Below, piece by piece: positions 44,118 through 52,958 of a stretch of 53,632 nucleotides of DNA. A program made the translations under genes and the position numbers. The stretch is from Amphritea sp. (GTDB taxonomy: Bacteria; Pseudomonadota; Gammaproteobacteria; Pseudomonadales; Balneatricaceae). The notes beneath the pieces were generated by a model, which searched no databases, was not told the DNA's origin, and was given only the letters and a program-made list of their open reading frames with translations. The first letter of the stretch is position 1. Each line of letters begins with the position of its first letter. The DNA lies in contig JAOXSA010000436.1 of the NCBI GenBank assembly GCA_025800245.1, positions 1-53,632 on the forward strand. The letters run 5' to 3'.

Positions 44118-44841
44118 ACAATAAACCGGCCACTCCCTTCCCTAAAACCACCACCGCCGCCACAAACGAAACTGCCAACAGCGCCGTTTTGACCTTTGAT
44201 CCTGGCAGATATTTGTCCAGATAGTGGGCCATCAGAAAGCCGATGAATACGCCCGGAAGAATTTTAAGGCTCAGCATAAACCCTTCGCTATCCATGCTGC
44301 CGCTGTATACCAGGGCAGCGATAGAGACTGGTGTGCCGATCAGGAAAAAAGCGGCCAGTTCGCTGCGGGCGGTGACTTTATCCTGGCCGGTGTAGACCAG
44401 TGCGATAGGGGGGCCTCCCACCGATGTCGCTGTACCCAGTACACCGGAGAAAAAACCGCCGATGGCGAGACTGACAGGTGTGGTCTGAATGCTGAAGGCT
44501 TTCCAGCTCAGCAGTACCGCCATTAACAGAGTGCTGCCGAACAGAAACTGCAGCCAGTGCTGGGAAACCAGGGTCAGAATCAATGCTCCGATCAGAGAGC
44601 CAGGGATACGGAAGACAATGGCTGGAATGATCCGGCGCCAGCTCAGTTGCTGTCGCTCCTTCACAACCATCAGCAGAGAGAGGCAGAAGCCGAGTACCAG
44701 AATCGGGCCGGGAACGAAGCGCTCATCGATCAGGAACAGCAGTGGTGCAGCCACCAGGCCGTAGCCAATGCCGATGATGCTTTGCAGAGCGATACCCACA
44801 CTCACAATAATGACCGCAAGCAGTTCCGGATAGCTGTACAT
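44116..44841 (-). CDS. TauE/SafE family sulfite/organosulfonate exporter
   Basis: The 241-aa membrane protein has about eight helices in two similar halves. It shows the TauE-type ITGIGYGLVAAPLLFL-like pattern (SIIGIGYGLVAAPLLFL) and GVLGTATSVGGPPIALVY. Substrates in the family include sulfite, sulfoacetate and taurine breakdown products; it cannot be decided here. Confidence 0.88.
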   Translation of the reverse strand: MYSYPELLAVIIVSVGIALQSIIGIGYGLVAAPLLFLIDERFVPGPILVLGFCLSLLMVVKERQQLSWRRIIPAIVFRIPGSLIGALILTLVSQHWLQFLFGSTLLMAVLLSWKAFSIQTTPVSLAIGGFFSGVLGTATSVGGPPIALVYTGQDKVTARSELAAFFLIGTPVSIAALVYSGSMDSEGFMLSLKILPGVFIGFLMAHYLDKYLPGSKVKTALLAVSFVAAVVVLGKGVAGLL

Positions 44842-44866
44842 ATGTTGCTGAACGCCTCAGAAATAA

Positions 44867-44905
44867 AAGACCCGCAGACAGGTGGTGCTACCTGTTGCGG
44901 GTCTT
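44867..44905 (-). terminator. Intrinsic terminator of the DUF3726 operon
   Basis: AAGACCCGCA pairs with TGCGGGTCTT around an inner CAGGT/ACCTG stem, and the minus strand continues with TTTATTTC. It lies 51 bases past the DUF3726 stop. Confidence 0.82.
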
Positions 44906-44956
44906 GTGAAATGGTTTAACCTGAAGTGCAGATTATACCAGATTCAGGCTGGCCTG

Positions 44957-45706
44957 TTAGCGACCACCGGCTCCCATTCGGGAGCGCTCACTGTTTTCTA
45001 CCAGTACGCCTGCACCGATACGGTTAATGTCAGCCCAGAGCGCTTCATCAATGTCGATACCGAAATCGACACTGTGCTCTTTATTCAGAGCGATCTCTTC
45101 AGCACTGATATAGCGGGCATTACGGTTACCTTTAGAGTGCTGCAGTGAAGAAGTCAGATCGACCCGTGAGCTGCAGATAATAGTCAGCGCCTGCTTATCA
45201 TCTTCGTTGACGGACAGGCTGGTGGTTGCTTCGCTGTAGCTCGGATAGCGCTCGCCAGCCTTAATCGCAGCAGTATGCTCGGTTACAGTCTGGCTACCAT
45301 TCTGCCAGTAAGCTGCAACGCTGATACCTCGGCGACCGCAATCGGTCAGCGCCTTTAGGATAAACATCCGGTTATGACAGTTATGCACAGTTACCGTTGC
45401 GATTCCTGTTTCCAGCGCTTTGGCGTGAGCCAGATCCACAGACGCTGCAATGCTGTTCAGTGCACTACGACCGTGGCTGTCGATAATTGCTGAGGTGCTG
45501 TCTTCATAAATAACTGTACTCAGCGGCTTATCGCTGTCTTTATCGATATAAGGCAGTGCACGTTGCAGTTCAGCCAGACCGTTCAGGCCGTGCTTTTCCA
45601 GCCAGAGAATCATGTTGGCGGCATCTTCATAGTTACCAACGAAGTAACCGGTGGCTTCGAAGCAGCGACGTAAAGCTGCTTTCAGTTCGATCATAGATAC
45701 ATGCAT
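44957..45706 (-). CDS. DUF3726 protein, possibly an Ldh2-fold reductase
   Basis: The 249-aa protein matches DUF3726 from memory. Its layout also resembles the Ldh2/malate dehydrogenase-like family, which includes cyclic-imine reductases. An N-terminal helical pair (RRCFEATGYFVGNYEDAANMI) is followed by IIDSHGRSALNS, an AHAKALETGIATVTVHNCH segment and a DCGRRGISVAA segment, like the V-x-NS-x-H...A-x-x-G pattern of that family. It is shorter than Ldh2 (about 340 aa). It starts 11 bases after the 569-aa gene with AAGGAG before the ATG. The reductase idea is an inference. Confidence 0.7.
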   Translation of the reverse strand: MHVSMIELKAALRRCFEATGYFVGNYEDAANMILWLEKHGLNGLAELQRALPYIDKDSDKPLSTVIYEDSTSAIIDSHGRSALNSIAASVDLAHAKALETGIATVTVHNCHNRMFILKALTDCGRRGISVAAYWQNGSQTVTEHTAAIKAGERYPSYSEATTSLSVNEDDKQALTIICSSRVDLTSSLQHSKGNRNARYISAEEIALNKEHSVDFGIDIDEALWADINRIGAGVLVENSERSRMGAGGR

Positions 45707-45717
45707 CGGTATTCTCC

Positions 45718-47427
45718 TTACAGCGTTGGCGCCAGTGGCATAAACCAGTCATCGTTAAAGGTATGGCCGATATCCTCCAGCAGAGGCGCGCCCTGGAACA
45801 TGGTGTTACGAACCCACAGCTTGGAGCGGGGATCGAACTTACCAACACCGAAGAATGCCAGCTTGGCACGCAGCAGGTGCATCGGCAGAATTTCGCGGTC
45901 CAGCAGGTTGGCCTGAATATCGCCGTAAATGCAGCGGTTCATGCTCTGGATCCGGCGGACAATACCGCGCAGTTTCGGACGCGCTACCATGAAGCGGGCA
46001 GTGCTGTGATCAGGGTTTTCTGCAGCGTATTCGCACAGTTGGTCGTAGCATTTACGCACAGCGTAGGCGACCCCCAGTGCCATCTGCTTCTCTTTGCCAT
46101 CTTCTTCAGTGGCATCACCGAGACGGGGCTCCATTTTCTCTTCGGAGCGGTACCAGAAGGTATCTTTGGCACCATTGACGGAGAAGTCATAATCCAGCGC
46201 CCACTTGTAGCGGTTCTCGATTACCTGCTGCAGTTCGGAAACCGGCATCACCGGGTCCAGATCCAGAAATTCCTCGGCGGTGTGATAATCTTCCAGATCA
46301 TCAACCAGCTCTGGGTATAGCTCCAGCATTACTGAAACCAGCAGCTCCTGACCCTGCAGGGAGCAGTTTCCCTCGCTCCAGTGCAGCAGACTGTCCCAGC
46401 TTTCGATACCGTCGCTGGTGTGCTGTCTGATCTTTTCCAAATCATTCAGAACCTGCTTGTTGTTGTCAGTCTGCCATTCGTCCTCGGTCACTGTTTCAGC
46501 AGTGTGGACACCGGAACGGTTCAGCAGCTCAGAGAATTCGTTTTTTACCCGCTCGTTGATGTTACCCAGTACACGGACGCGGGCCAGCGCCAGTTCGCGC
46601 ATCTCAACCCACTGATTAATCAGCAGAGGGTGGTTGATCAGGTAAGGTGCCATACCCAGACCGGTGGAGTTACCAATACCGAAGAAGCGTTTTACTTCCG
46701 GCAGCATCGGTGTGTAAGTATCCGGTGCACTGTGCTTAGCGATGTGCTCAGCCTGCAGCAGGCTGAAGTTACGCAGCATCAGGCAAACAAACATCTCGGC
46801 CGCAAAGGGGCGGGCAAAATCGGCATGGCGGGAAGCTACTTTTTCCCAGTCAGCCATACCCAGCTTACCGCTGCCGTATACGGCGGTGGTACGGTACAGG
46901 TAACCGACTTTAGCGATCTGTGCGACATCCGGCTGTTCACCTTTTGCCAGTTGATCGACCACATAGTCAAAGTTACGGGCACTGCGGTTAGCACGGGACA
47001 GGACGAATACACGGGCATCAACCCGACCGGCTTCTTGCAGCGGAACGTTCTGACGCAGCTTTTCCAGATAGATATCGTCAACTTCACCGTCAACCAGGGC
47101 CATAGTCAGGTCCCACTTGGTGGCGATTACACGGTCGTTACGTTCTTCCGGCGACAGGTAGTCGGAAAACAGTACAAAGCTGTACAGCTTGTTCGGTGTT
47201 TTAATTTCGTAAACAACGGTACCGTAACCCTGGTTATCCAGATCGAAGCGCGCCGCTTCAATCTGCCAGCGTTCACGCATAATGCGGCGTACCAGAGTAC
47301 GCATAAAGCTCAGTCGGCTCTGGTGGATTGAACCGAGTCGCTCCAGATTCATAACCTGATCAGCAGGACGCAGAGGCAGCGCATTGTCGCCTCGTAATGC
47401 CGCCTGAATTGCAGCTGGCGTGGTCAT
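45718..47427 (-). CDS. Conserved-looking 569-aa protein of unknown function
   Basis: This large soluble protein has no signal peptide and no membrane segment. Striking stretches include FGIGNSTGLGMAPYLINHPL (mid protein), YEIKTPNKLYSFVLFSDYLSPEERND and the C-terminal RSKLWVRNTMFQGAPLLEDI. I recognise no family. It lies directly before the DUF3726 gene with 11 bases between, so the two should act together. The ATG at 47427 follows GAGGAT; codons up to 47454 are open. A LysR-type palindrome lies about 260 bases upstream. Confidence 0.72.
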   Translation of the reverse strand: MTTPAAIQAALRGDNALPLRPADQVMNLERLGSIHQSRLSFMRTLVRRIMRERWQIEAARFDLDNQGYGTVVYEIKTPNKLYSFVLFSDYLSPEERNDRVIATKWDLTMALVDGEVDDIYLEKLRQNVPLQEAGRVDARVFVLSRANRSARNFDYVVDQLAKGEQPDVAQIAKVGYLYRTTAVYGSGKLGMADWEKVASRHADFARPFAAEMFVCLMLRNFSLLQAEHIAKHSAPDTYTPMLPEVKRFFGIGNSTGLGMAPYLINHPLLINQWVEMRELALARVRVLGNINERVKNEFSELLNRSGVHTAETVTEDEWQTDNNKQVLNDLEKIRQHTSDGIESWDSLLHWSEGNCSLQGQELLVSVMLELYPELVDDLEDYHTAEEFLDLDPVMPVSELQQVIENRYKWALDYDFSVNGAKDTFWYRSEEKMEPRLGDATEEDGKEKQMALGVAYAVRKCYDQLCEYAAENPDHSTARFMVARPKLRGIVRRIQSMNRCIYGDIQANLLDREILPMHLLRAKLAFFGVGKFDPRSKLWVRNTMFQGAPLLEDIGHTFNDDWFMPLAPTL

Positions 47428-47735
47428 CTTAATTATCCTCATTCTTAACAGCACATCATCGGGTGTACAGCACAGATGTGTCGGTAACCTGAACCGCTTA
47501 TACGCGGTTCTGTTGCTCGTGGCTCTGCCGGTTACGGTTGTTGTGTAGTTATGCAGAGTGAGCGATCAAACGAGGGCTGTAACGTAAGTCTGGCACTTTT
47601 TCAGGCCATAGCCATCTGTTTCGATCTGCATACATCATCAGCGATAAAGCAGATCGCGCACAAATCAGAAGGTTATATCGCCTGATAAGTGAAACTTATC
47701 GCGAGGCTTGAAACTATTATTTTTTCTATGGTTAA
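47428..47735 (-). promoter_or_regulatory. Promoter region of the 569-aa/DUF3726 operon with a LysR-type palindrome
   Basis: The palindrome GATAAG-TGAAA-CTTATC is at 47684-47700. It matches the palindrome in the lysR/aldehyde dehydrogenase gap in both half-sites. No gene was seen in this 308-base gap. It also follows the lysR stop, so the site probably serves the minus operon. Confidence 0.65.
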
Positions 47736-48626
47736 TCAGCCGCTGTGTTGCAGAATAAAATCCACCAGGGCCTGTGCCGGAGGGGTCATGGACTTATCTT
47801 TCAGCTGCACAATACCTATGCGCCTGACGACTGTTGGCGTCGATAGAGGGATAAACCGTAGGGTTTTACTGTCCCGGGGAAAAGCATACTGGGGCAGGGT
47901 AGTGATACCGAAGCCTGCTTCCAGCATGGCGATCAGCGAGATCATATTCGATACGTAGAATTGTGACTGGCCTAACAGAGGGCTGGCTTCGCTGTCTTCC
48001 AGTAGTCGCGAAGTACCGTTTCCGATCAGACGATGTTTTCGCAGCTCTTTCCAGTGCAGTTCTTTTTCTTCAGCCAGTGGATGATCAACCGGACACACCA
48101 CACCGATCTGGTCTTCCCAGATCTGGGTGTACACCTTGTCGTGGTGTTCATATTCATGGAACAGATGACAGATACCGAAATCCACCTGCTGGGTTTCCAC
48201 CATCTTCAGTACCGCATCGGAGTTATCGTCATAGAAGCTGATATGCAGTTCCGGACTACCCGCGACAAACTGCTGGAGTAACTCTGGCAGTACCTGACTG
48301 GCAATCGAAGGTACTGAGGCGAGACGCAGGTGGCCGGTTTTATGCTCTGCCAGCAGCGTCATATCCTGGGAAATACGATCGTGATGCTCGATCAGTTCTT
48401 TTGCTTTGGGCAGGAACAGCTGACCAAAAGGGGTGAGCTCGGTTTTGGCGGTCTTGGCGTTGCGCTTCTCAAACAGAGACTCACCCAGCTTATTTTCCAG
48501 ATCCCTTATAGAAAGCGAAATCGCTGGCTGAGTTCGGTGGGCTTTTTCCGCTGCTGCATGGAAACCTTTCAGCTCAGCAACCCAGACAAAATGACGTAAT
48601 TGGGCGATTTTGAATTCAGGCAGCAT
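47736..48626 (-). CDS. LysR-family transcriptional regulator
   Basis: The 296-aa protein has an N-terminal winged helix (IAQLRHFVWVAELKGFHAAAEKAHRTQPAISLSI, about 8-45) and a two-lobe effector domain (about 95-290). Its position between a catabolic minus operon and a plus operon, and the shared palindromes, make it the likely regulator of both. GGGAGGTG precedes the ATG. The effector is probably the substrate or an intermediate of the locus. Confidence 0.92.
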   Translation of the reverse strand: MLPEFKIAQLRHFVWVAELKGFHAAAEKAHRTQPAISLSIRDLENKLGESLFEKRNAKTAKTELTPFGQLFLPKAKELIEHHDRISQDMTLLAEHKTGHLRLASVPSIASQVLPELLQQFVAGSPELHISFYDDNSDAVLKMVETQQVDFGICHLFHEYEHHDKVYTQIWEDQIGVVCPVDHPLAEEKELHWKELRKHRLIGNGTSRLLEDSEASPLLGQSQFYVSNMISLIAMLEAGFGITTLPQYAFPRDSKTLRFIPLSTPTVVRRIGIVQLKDKSMTPPAQALVDFILQHSG

Positions 48627-48656
48627 AGCGCACCTCCCACAGCTTAAAGTTGATCC

Positions 48657-48673
48657 GATAAGTAAACCTTATC
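48657..48673. promoter_or_regulatory. LysR-type operator between lysR and the aldehyde dehydrogenase gene
   Basis: GATAAG-TAAAC-CTTATC is a perfect 6-bp inverted repeat with a 5-base spacer. It contains TAAG-N5-CTTA, which fits the T-N11-A LysR box. It lies 30 bases before the lysR start and 76 before the aldehyde dehydrogenase start, so it can control both. Confidence 0.7.
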
Positions 48674-48749
48674 GTCGGATATTAATTATTAATTTTTATT
48701 ATTAAATCACGGGGCCTAAGATGAAGCCAACTACATTCAGGAGGTTTAT

Positions 48750-50195
48750 ATGTCTGATTCCGTTTTTCGTAATTACATTGCAGGTGAGTGGGTAGAAGGT
48801 AACAAAGGCAGCGTGGCAAACATCAGCCCTGCCGATACCAGCGATGTAATCGGTCAGTATGCTCAGGCTGACAAAGCGCAGACTGAGGCGGCTATCGCTG
48901 CAGCAGCAAAAGGTCAGGAAGAGTGGGCTAAGAGTGGTCTGGAGCAGCGTTACAGCGTCCTGATGGCAATTGGTGACGAACTGATCGCACGTAAAGATGA
49001 GCTGGGTGCGATTCTGGCACGTGAAGAAGGTAAAACACTGGCAGAAGGCGTGGGTGAGACTTACCGTTCCGGTCAGTTCTTTCACTACTACGCGGCTGAA
49101 GTACTGCGTCAGATGGGTGAGACCGCTGACTCTGTACGTCCGGGTGTTGAAATCGAGACTCGCCGTGAGCCTGTCGGTGTTGTGGGTATTATCACGCCGT
49201 GGAACTTCCCGACTGCAACAGGTGCATGGAAAATTGCACCGGCACTGGCATTCGGTAACGCTATTGTATGGAAGCCTGCTAACCAGGTACCTGCATCCGC
49301 ATGGGCGCTGACTGAAATCATCTCTCGTCAGAACCTGCCAGCCGGTACTATGAACCTGGTTATGGGCCCGGGTGCGGAAGTGGGTGATGTAATGATCAAC
49401 TCCCGCGGTATCAATGCTCTGACCTTTACCGGTTCCCTGGAAACAGGTCGTAAGGTTGCAGCATCAACTGCTGTAAACCTAGTTAAGTGTCAGCTGGAAA
49501 TGGGTTCTAAGAATGCACTGGTTGTTCTGGACGATGCGGATCTTGATAACGCTGTTGAGTGTGCTGTTAACGGTGCATTCGGTGGTACTGGCCAGAAATG
49601 TACAGCCTCTTCCCGTCTGATCGTCACTGAAGGCATTCACGATCGCTTCGTTGATGCAGTGATCGAGCGCATGAAGAAGCTGGTTGTGGGTCACCCTCTG
49701 AAAGACGGTGTTCACATCGGTGCAGTGGCTGATGCCCGTCAGATGGAATCCAACCTGAAGTACCTGGAGATCGCCAAGAACGAAGGCGGCAAACTGGTCT
49801 ACGGTGGTGAAGTGCTGAACGAAGAGCAGGAAGGTTACTACATGCAGCCGGCACTGTTCACCGAAACCAGCAATGACATGCAGATCAACCGCGAAGAAGC
49901 ATTCGCGCCAATCGCTTGTGTAATCAAAGTTAAGAACTACGAAGAAGCACTGGCGACCCTGAACGATACTAACTTCGGTCTGACGGCAGGTATCTGCACC
50001 GAGTCCCTGAAGTACGCGTCTGACTTTAAGCGCAACGCTAAGACTGGCTGTGTAATGGTTAACCTGCCAACTGCAGGTACTGATTACCACGTACCGTTCG
50101 GCGGCCGTAAAGATTCCAGCTTCGGTCCTCGTGAACAGGGTACTTACGCTAAGGAATTCTACACCGTTGTGAAAACCACCTACATCCGCGCATAA
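48750..50195 (+). CDS. Aldehyde dehydrogenase, alpha-ketoglutaric-semialdehyde type
   Basis: The 481-aa NAD(P)-dependent enzyme has TPWNFP, FTGSLETGR, LEMGSKNA (general-base Glu) and GQKCTASSR (catalytic Cys). The C-terminal GTDYHVPFGGRKDSSFGPREQ matches the group that oxidises 2,5-dioxopentanoate in hydroxyproline, sugar-acid and glucarate breakdown. The real substrate here may be a related omega-semialdehyde. AGGAGG precedes the ATG; the M19-like gene follows after 13 bases. Confidence 0.9.
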   Translation: MSDSVFRNYIAGEWVEGNKGSVANISPADTSDVIGQYAQADKAQTEAAIAAAAKGQEEWAKSGLEQRYSVLMAIGDELIARKDELGAILAREEGKTLAEGVGETYRSGQFFHYYAAEVLRQMGETADSVRPGVEIETRREPVGVVGIITPWNFPTATGAWKIAPALAFGNAIVWKPANQVPASAWALTEIISRQNLPAGTMNLVMGPGAEVGDVMINSRGINALTFTGSLETGRKVAASTAVNLVKCQLEMGSKNALVVLDDADLDNAVECAVNGAFGGTGQKCTASSRLIVTEGIHDRFVDAVIERMKKLVVGHPLKDGVHIGAVADARQMESNLKYLEIAKNEGGKLVYGGEVLNEEQEGYYMQPALFTETSNDMQINREEAFAPIACVIKVKNYEEALATLNDTNFGLTAGICTESLKYASDFKRNAKTGCVMVNLPTAGTDYHVPFGGRKDSSFGPREQGTYAKEFYTVVKTTYIRA

Positions 50196-50208
50196 CGGGA
50201 GCAGGTCG

Positions 50209-51207
50209 ATGAGCAGAGAGCTTCATAACGAAATGATCGTGATCGACGGTCTCCAGTATTCTAACTGGAACCGTCAGATCTTCGAGCAGTTACGCGAAGG
50301 CGGTGTGACTATGGTTCACGCCACCATCGTCTACCACGAGCAGATCCGTGAAACGCTGTTGCGGATTGCCGAGTGGAACCGTCACTTCGAAATGAACAGC
50401 GACCTGATCATGCCTATCAAGAGCGCGGCGGATATCCGTCGCGCCAAAGAGCTGGGCAAGGTCGGCATCATGTTCGGAGCGCAGAACTGCTCACCGATCG
50501 AAGATGATATCGGCATGGTCGAGGTGATGCGCGAGCTGAACCTGATGATCATGCAACTGACGTACAACAACCAGAGCCTGTTGGCCTGCGGTTGTTACGA
50601 AGCAGAAGATAGTGGTGTTACCCGCTTTGGACGCCAGGCGATCAAAGAGATGAACCGTGTGGGGATGATCGTGGATATGAGTCACTCCGGTGAGCGTTCC
50701 ACTCTGGATGCGATCGATATTTCCGAACGTCCAATTGTTATTTCCCACGCGAATCCAACCAGCTTCCACGCGGCTAAGCGCAATAAGTCCGATACCGTAC
50801 TGAAAGCGCTGGGTGAATCCGGTGGTCTGCTGGGCTTCAGTCTCTATCCGTTCCATCTGAAGAACGGTCCGGACTGCACCCTGGAAGAGTTCTGCGACAT
50901 GGTCGCCAGTACTGCTGATCTGATGGGCGTTGAGCACATCGGTATCGGTACTGATCTCTGTCAGGAGCAGCCATTGTCTGTTCTGGAATGGATGCGTAAC
51001 GGTCGCTGGTCCAAAGATATGGATTATGGCGAAGGTTCTAAGTCCAACGCCAACTGGCCACGACCACTGTCCTGGTTCCGGGACAGCCGTGATTTTCCGA
51101 ATCTGACCCACGGTCTGTTGCAACGTGGTTTCAGTGAAAGTGACGTCGCTAAGATCATGGGACTGAACTGGCTGAACTTCCTGGAAGATGGCCTGAAAAG
51201 CCAATAA
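50209..51207 (+). CDS. M19 (membrane dipeptidase)-like protein with altered metal site
   Basis: The 332-aa protein has the M19 barrel: IDGLQYSNWNRQIF at the start, IVDMSHSGERS, VISHANPTSFH and IGIGTDLCQ. In renal dipeptidase the zinc ligands are His-x-Asp, Glu, His and His. Here the first HxD is replaced by L-Q-Y and the Glu by Gln (FGAQNCS); both later His and the last Asp are kept. It resembles the M19-like genes found in some glycine-betaine catabolic clusters (PA5396 type, from memory). A role in C-N bond cleavage of a betaine derivative is possible but not shown. Confidence 0.85.
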   Translation: MSRELHNEMIVIDGLQYSNWNRQIFEQLREGGVTMVHATIVYHEQIRETLLRIAEWNRHFEMNSDLIMPIKSAADIRRAKELGKVGIMFGAQNCSPIEDDIGMVEVMRELNLMIMQLTYNNQSLLACGCYEAEDSGVTRFGRQAIKEMNRVGMIVDMSHSGERSTLDAIDISERPIVISHANPTSFHAAKRNKSDTVLKALGESGGLLGFSLYPFHLKNGPDCTLEEFCDMVASTADLMGVEHIGIGTDLCQEQPLSVLEWMRNGRWSKDMDYGEGSKSNANWPRPLSWFRDSRDFPNLTHGLLQRGFSESDVAKIMGLNWLNFLEDGLKSQ

Positions 51208-51225
51208 TTCCCTGTTTTAAGTGCT

Positions 51226-51262
51226 TGTAGAGTGGGCTGATGAGAGTCCGGCTCACGCTACA
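51226..51262 (+). other. Imperfect hairpin before the BCCT gene
   Basis: TGTAG-A-GTG-GGC pairs with GC-CAC-CTACA copies across about 37 bases, in the 102-base gap. It may be an attenuator or processing site; no T-run follows. Confidence 0.4.
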
Positions 51263-51309
51263 GGTTTGCCTGATAACCAATAAATATAAAGATCCGTCAG
51301 GAGACTATA

Positions 51310-52872
51310 ATGAGTAATTCAACTCAAGCGGCCGCTGCCCCACAGGCGGCTATGACAGATAAGAAGTTGCTGGCAGGTGTCGACCTACCAGTATTTCTGA
51401 TCAGCGGTGGTGTGCTAGCACTGTTTGCAGCTTTAGCCCTGTACGACATTGACCTGATGTCTGGCTGGGTAAACACTGCCTTCGCTACCTCCACTAAATA
51501 CTTCGGTGCCTACTGGCAGGTACTGCTGCTGTTAACCTTTGTGATCGGTCTGTTCCTGACGATTGGTCGTACGGGTTCCGTCGTGCTGGGTGGCGTTAAA
51601 GTCCCTGAAATGCCGACCTTCCAGTGGATTTCTGTAATCATGTGTACCCTGCTGGCCGGTGGTGGTGTGTTCTGGGCTGCTGCTGAGCCAATGGCTCACT
51701 TTACCTCTGCGCCACCTCTGTTTGCTGGAACAGAAGCGGGCAGTGTTCAGGCGGCATACAATGCGCTGGCACAGAGCTTTATGCACTGGGGTTTCCTTGC
51801 ATGGGCAATTCTGGGTAGTCTGACCGGTATTGTATTTATGTACCTGCACTACGAGAAAGGCCTGCCGCTGAAGCCGCGTACTCTGCTGTACCCTGTATTC
51901 GGTGACAAAGTGATGACTGGCCCTCTGGGTGCAATCGTTGATGCCAGCTGTGTACTGGCGGTTGTTGCCGGTACTGTGGGGCCTATCGGCTTCCTGGGGC
52001 TGCAGGTGAGCTTTGGTTTGGAAAAACTGTTCGGTATCCCGAATACCTACGGTACTCAGGTAACGATTCTGGTCGCTCTGATCGCTATCTACACCATCTC
52101 TGCGGTGACCGGTGTAACCCGCGGTATTCAGATTCTGAGCCGTGCTAACGTGTTCCTGGCATTCCTGCTGATGGCATTCATCCTGGTGTTTGGCCCAACG
52201 GCTTTCATCATCGATAGCTACCTGCACTCTTTTGGTATCTATCTGGATCAGTTCATTCCAATGGCGACTTTCCGTGCCAGCCCTGGCTGGCTGGACTGGT
52301 GGACCGTCTTCTTCTGGGGCTGGTTCCTGGGTTACGGCCCGCTGATGGCGATGTTTGTTGCGCGTATTTCTAAAGGTCGCACCATCCGTGAAATGGTACT
52401 GCTGATCTCCATCGTTGCGCCGGTAATCACCTGCTTCTGGTTCACCATTGTTGGTGGTAGTGGTCTGGCATTTGAACTGGCGAACCCGGGTGTAATCTCT
52501 GAGCCGTTCACTGGTTTCAACCTGCCTGCAGCACTGCTGGCGATCACCGAACAGCTGCCAATGGGCTTTGTAGTCTCTGTACTGTTCCTGATCCTGACCA
52601 CGATCTTTGTGGCGACAACCGGTGACTCCATGACTTACGCAGTATCTATGGTAATGACCGGTACTGATCACCCACAGACCTCTGTTCGTGTGTTCTGGGG
52701 CATCATGATGGGTCTGGTTGCAGCACTGCTGATCTCCATCGGTTCAGGTGGTATTTCCGCACTGCAATCCTTCATCGTTGTGACCGCTGTACCGGTATCT
52801 CTGGTATTGCTGCCATCCCTTTGGGCTGCACCTCAGATCGCTCGCAAGATGGCGGACGATCAGGGACTGTAA
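51310..52872 (+). CDS. BCCT-family betaine/choline/carnitine transporter
   Basis: The 520-aa inner-membrane carrier has twelve helices. The signature region WTVFFWGWFLGYGPLMAMFVARISKGRT is present. In the glycine betaine carrier BetP the same stretch holds a Trp box (W..WW..W); here two positions read Phe and Tyr, so the substrate probably differs from glycine betaine. AGGAG precedes the ATG. It follows the aldehyde dehydrogenase and M19-like genes, which suggests uptake of the compound they process. Confidence 0.92.
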   Translation: MSNSTQAAAAPQAAMTDKKLLAGVDLPVFLISGGVLALFAALALYDIDLMSGWVNTAFATSTKYFGAYWQVLLLLTFVIGLFLTIGRTGSVVLGGVKVPEMPTFQWISVIMCTLLAGGGVFWAAAEPMAHFTSAPPLFAGTEAGSVQAAYNALAQSFMHWGFLAWAILGSLTGIVFMYLHYEKGLPLKPRTLLYPVFGDKVMTGPLGAIVDASCVLAVVAGTVGPIGFLGLQVSFGLEKLFGIPNTYGTQVTILVALIAIYTISAVTGVTRGIQILSRANVFLAFLLMAFILVFGPTAFIIDSYLHSFGIYLDQFIPMATFRASPGWLDWWTVFFWGWFLGYGPLMAMFVARISKGRTIREMVLLISIVAPVITCFWFTIVGGSGLAFELANPGVISEPFTGFNLPAALLAITEQLPMGFVVSVLFLILTTIFVATTGDSMTYAVSMVMTGTDHPQTSVRVFWGIMMGLVAALLISIGSGGISALQSFIVVTAVPVSLVLLPSLWAAPQIARKMADDQGL

Positions 52873-52907
52873 TCTATACGTCAATTTCGGACCGTTATAG
52901 GTGTAAT

Positions 52908-52937
52908 GGAAGCGGCGAGTGTCGCTTCCTTTTTTTT
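52908..52937 (+). terminator. Intrinsic terminator between the BCCT gene and ridA
   Basis: GGAAGCG and CGCTTCC form a 7-bp stem, followed by eight T. It lies 35 bases past the BCCT stop and just before the ridA leader, so ridA would be transcribed by read-through or from its own promoter. Confidence 0.82.
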
Positions 52938-52958
52938 ACCCTCAAGAAAGTGAAAGTA

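Noticed and set aside
51532-52671. 379-aa antisense frame within the BCCT gene
   Set aside because: The composition (Gln, His, Arg) is that of a reverse shadow of membrane-protein codons.
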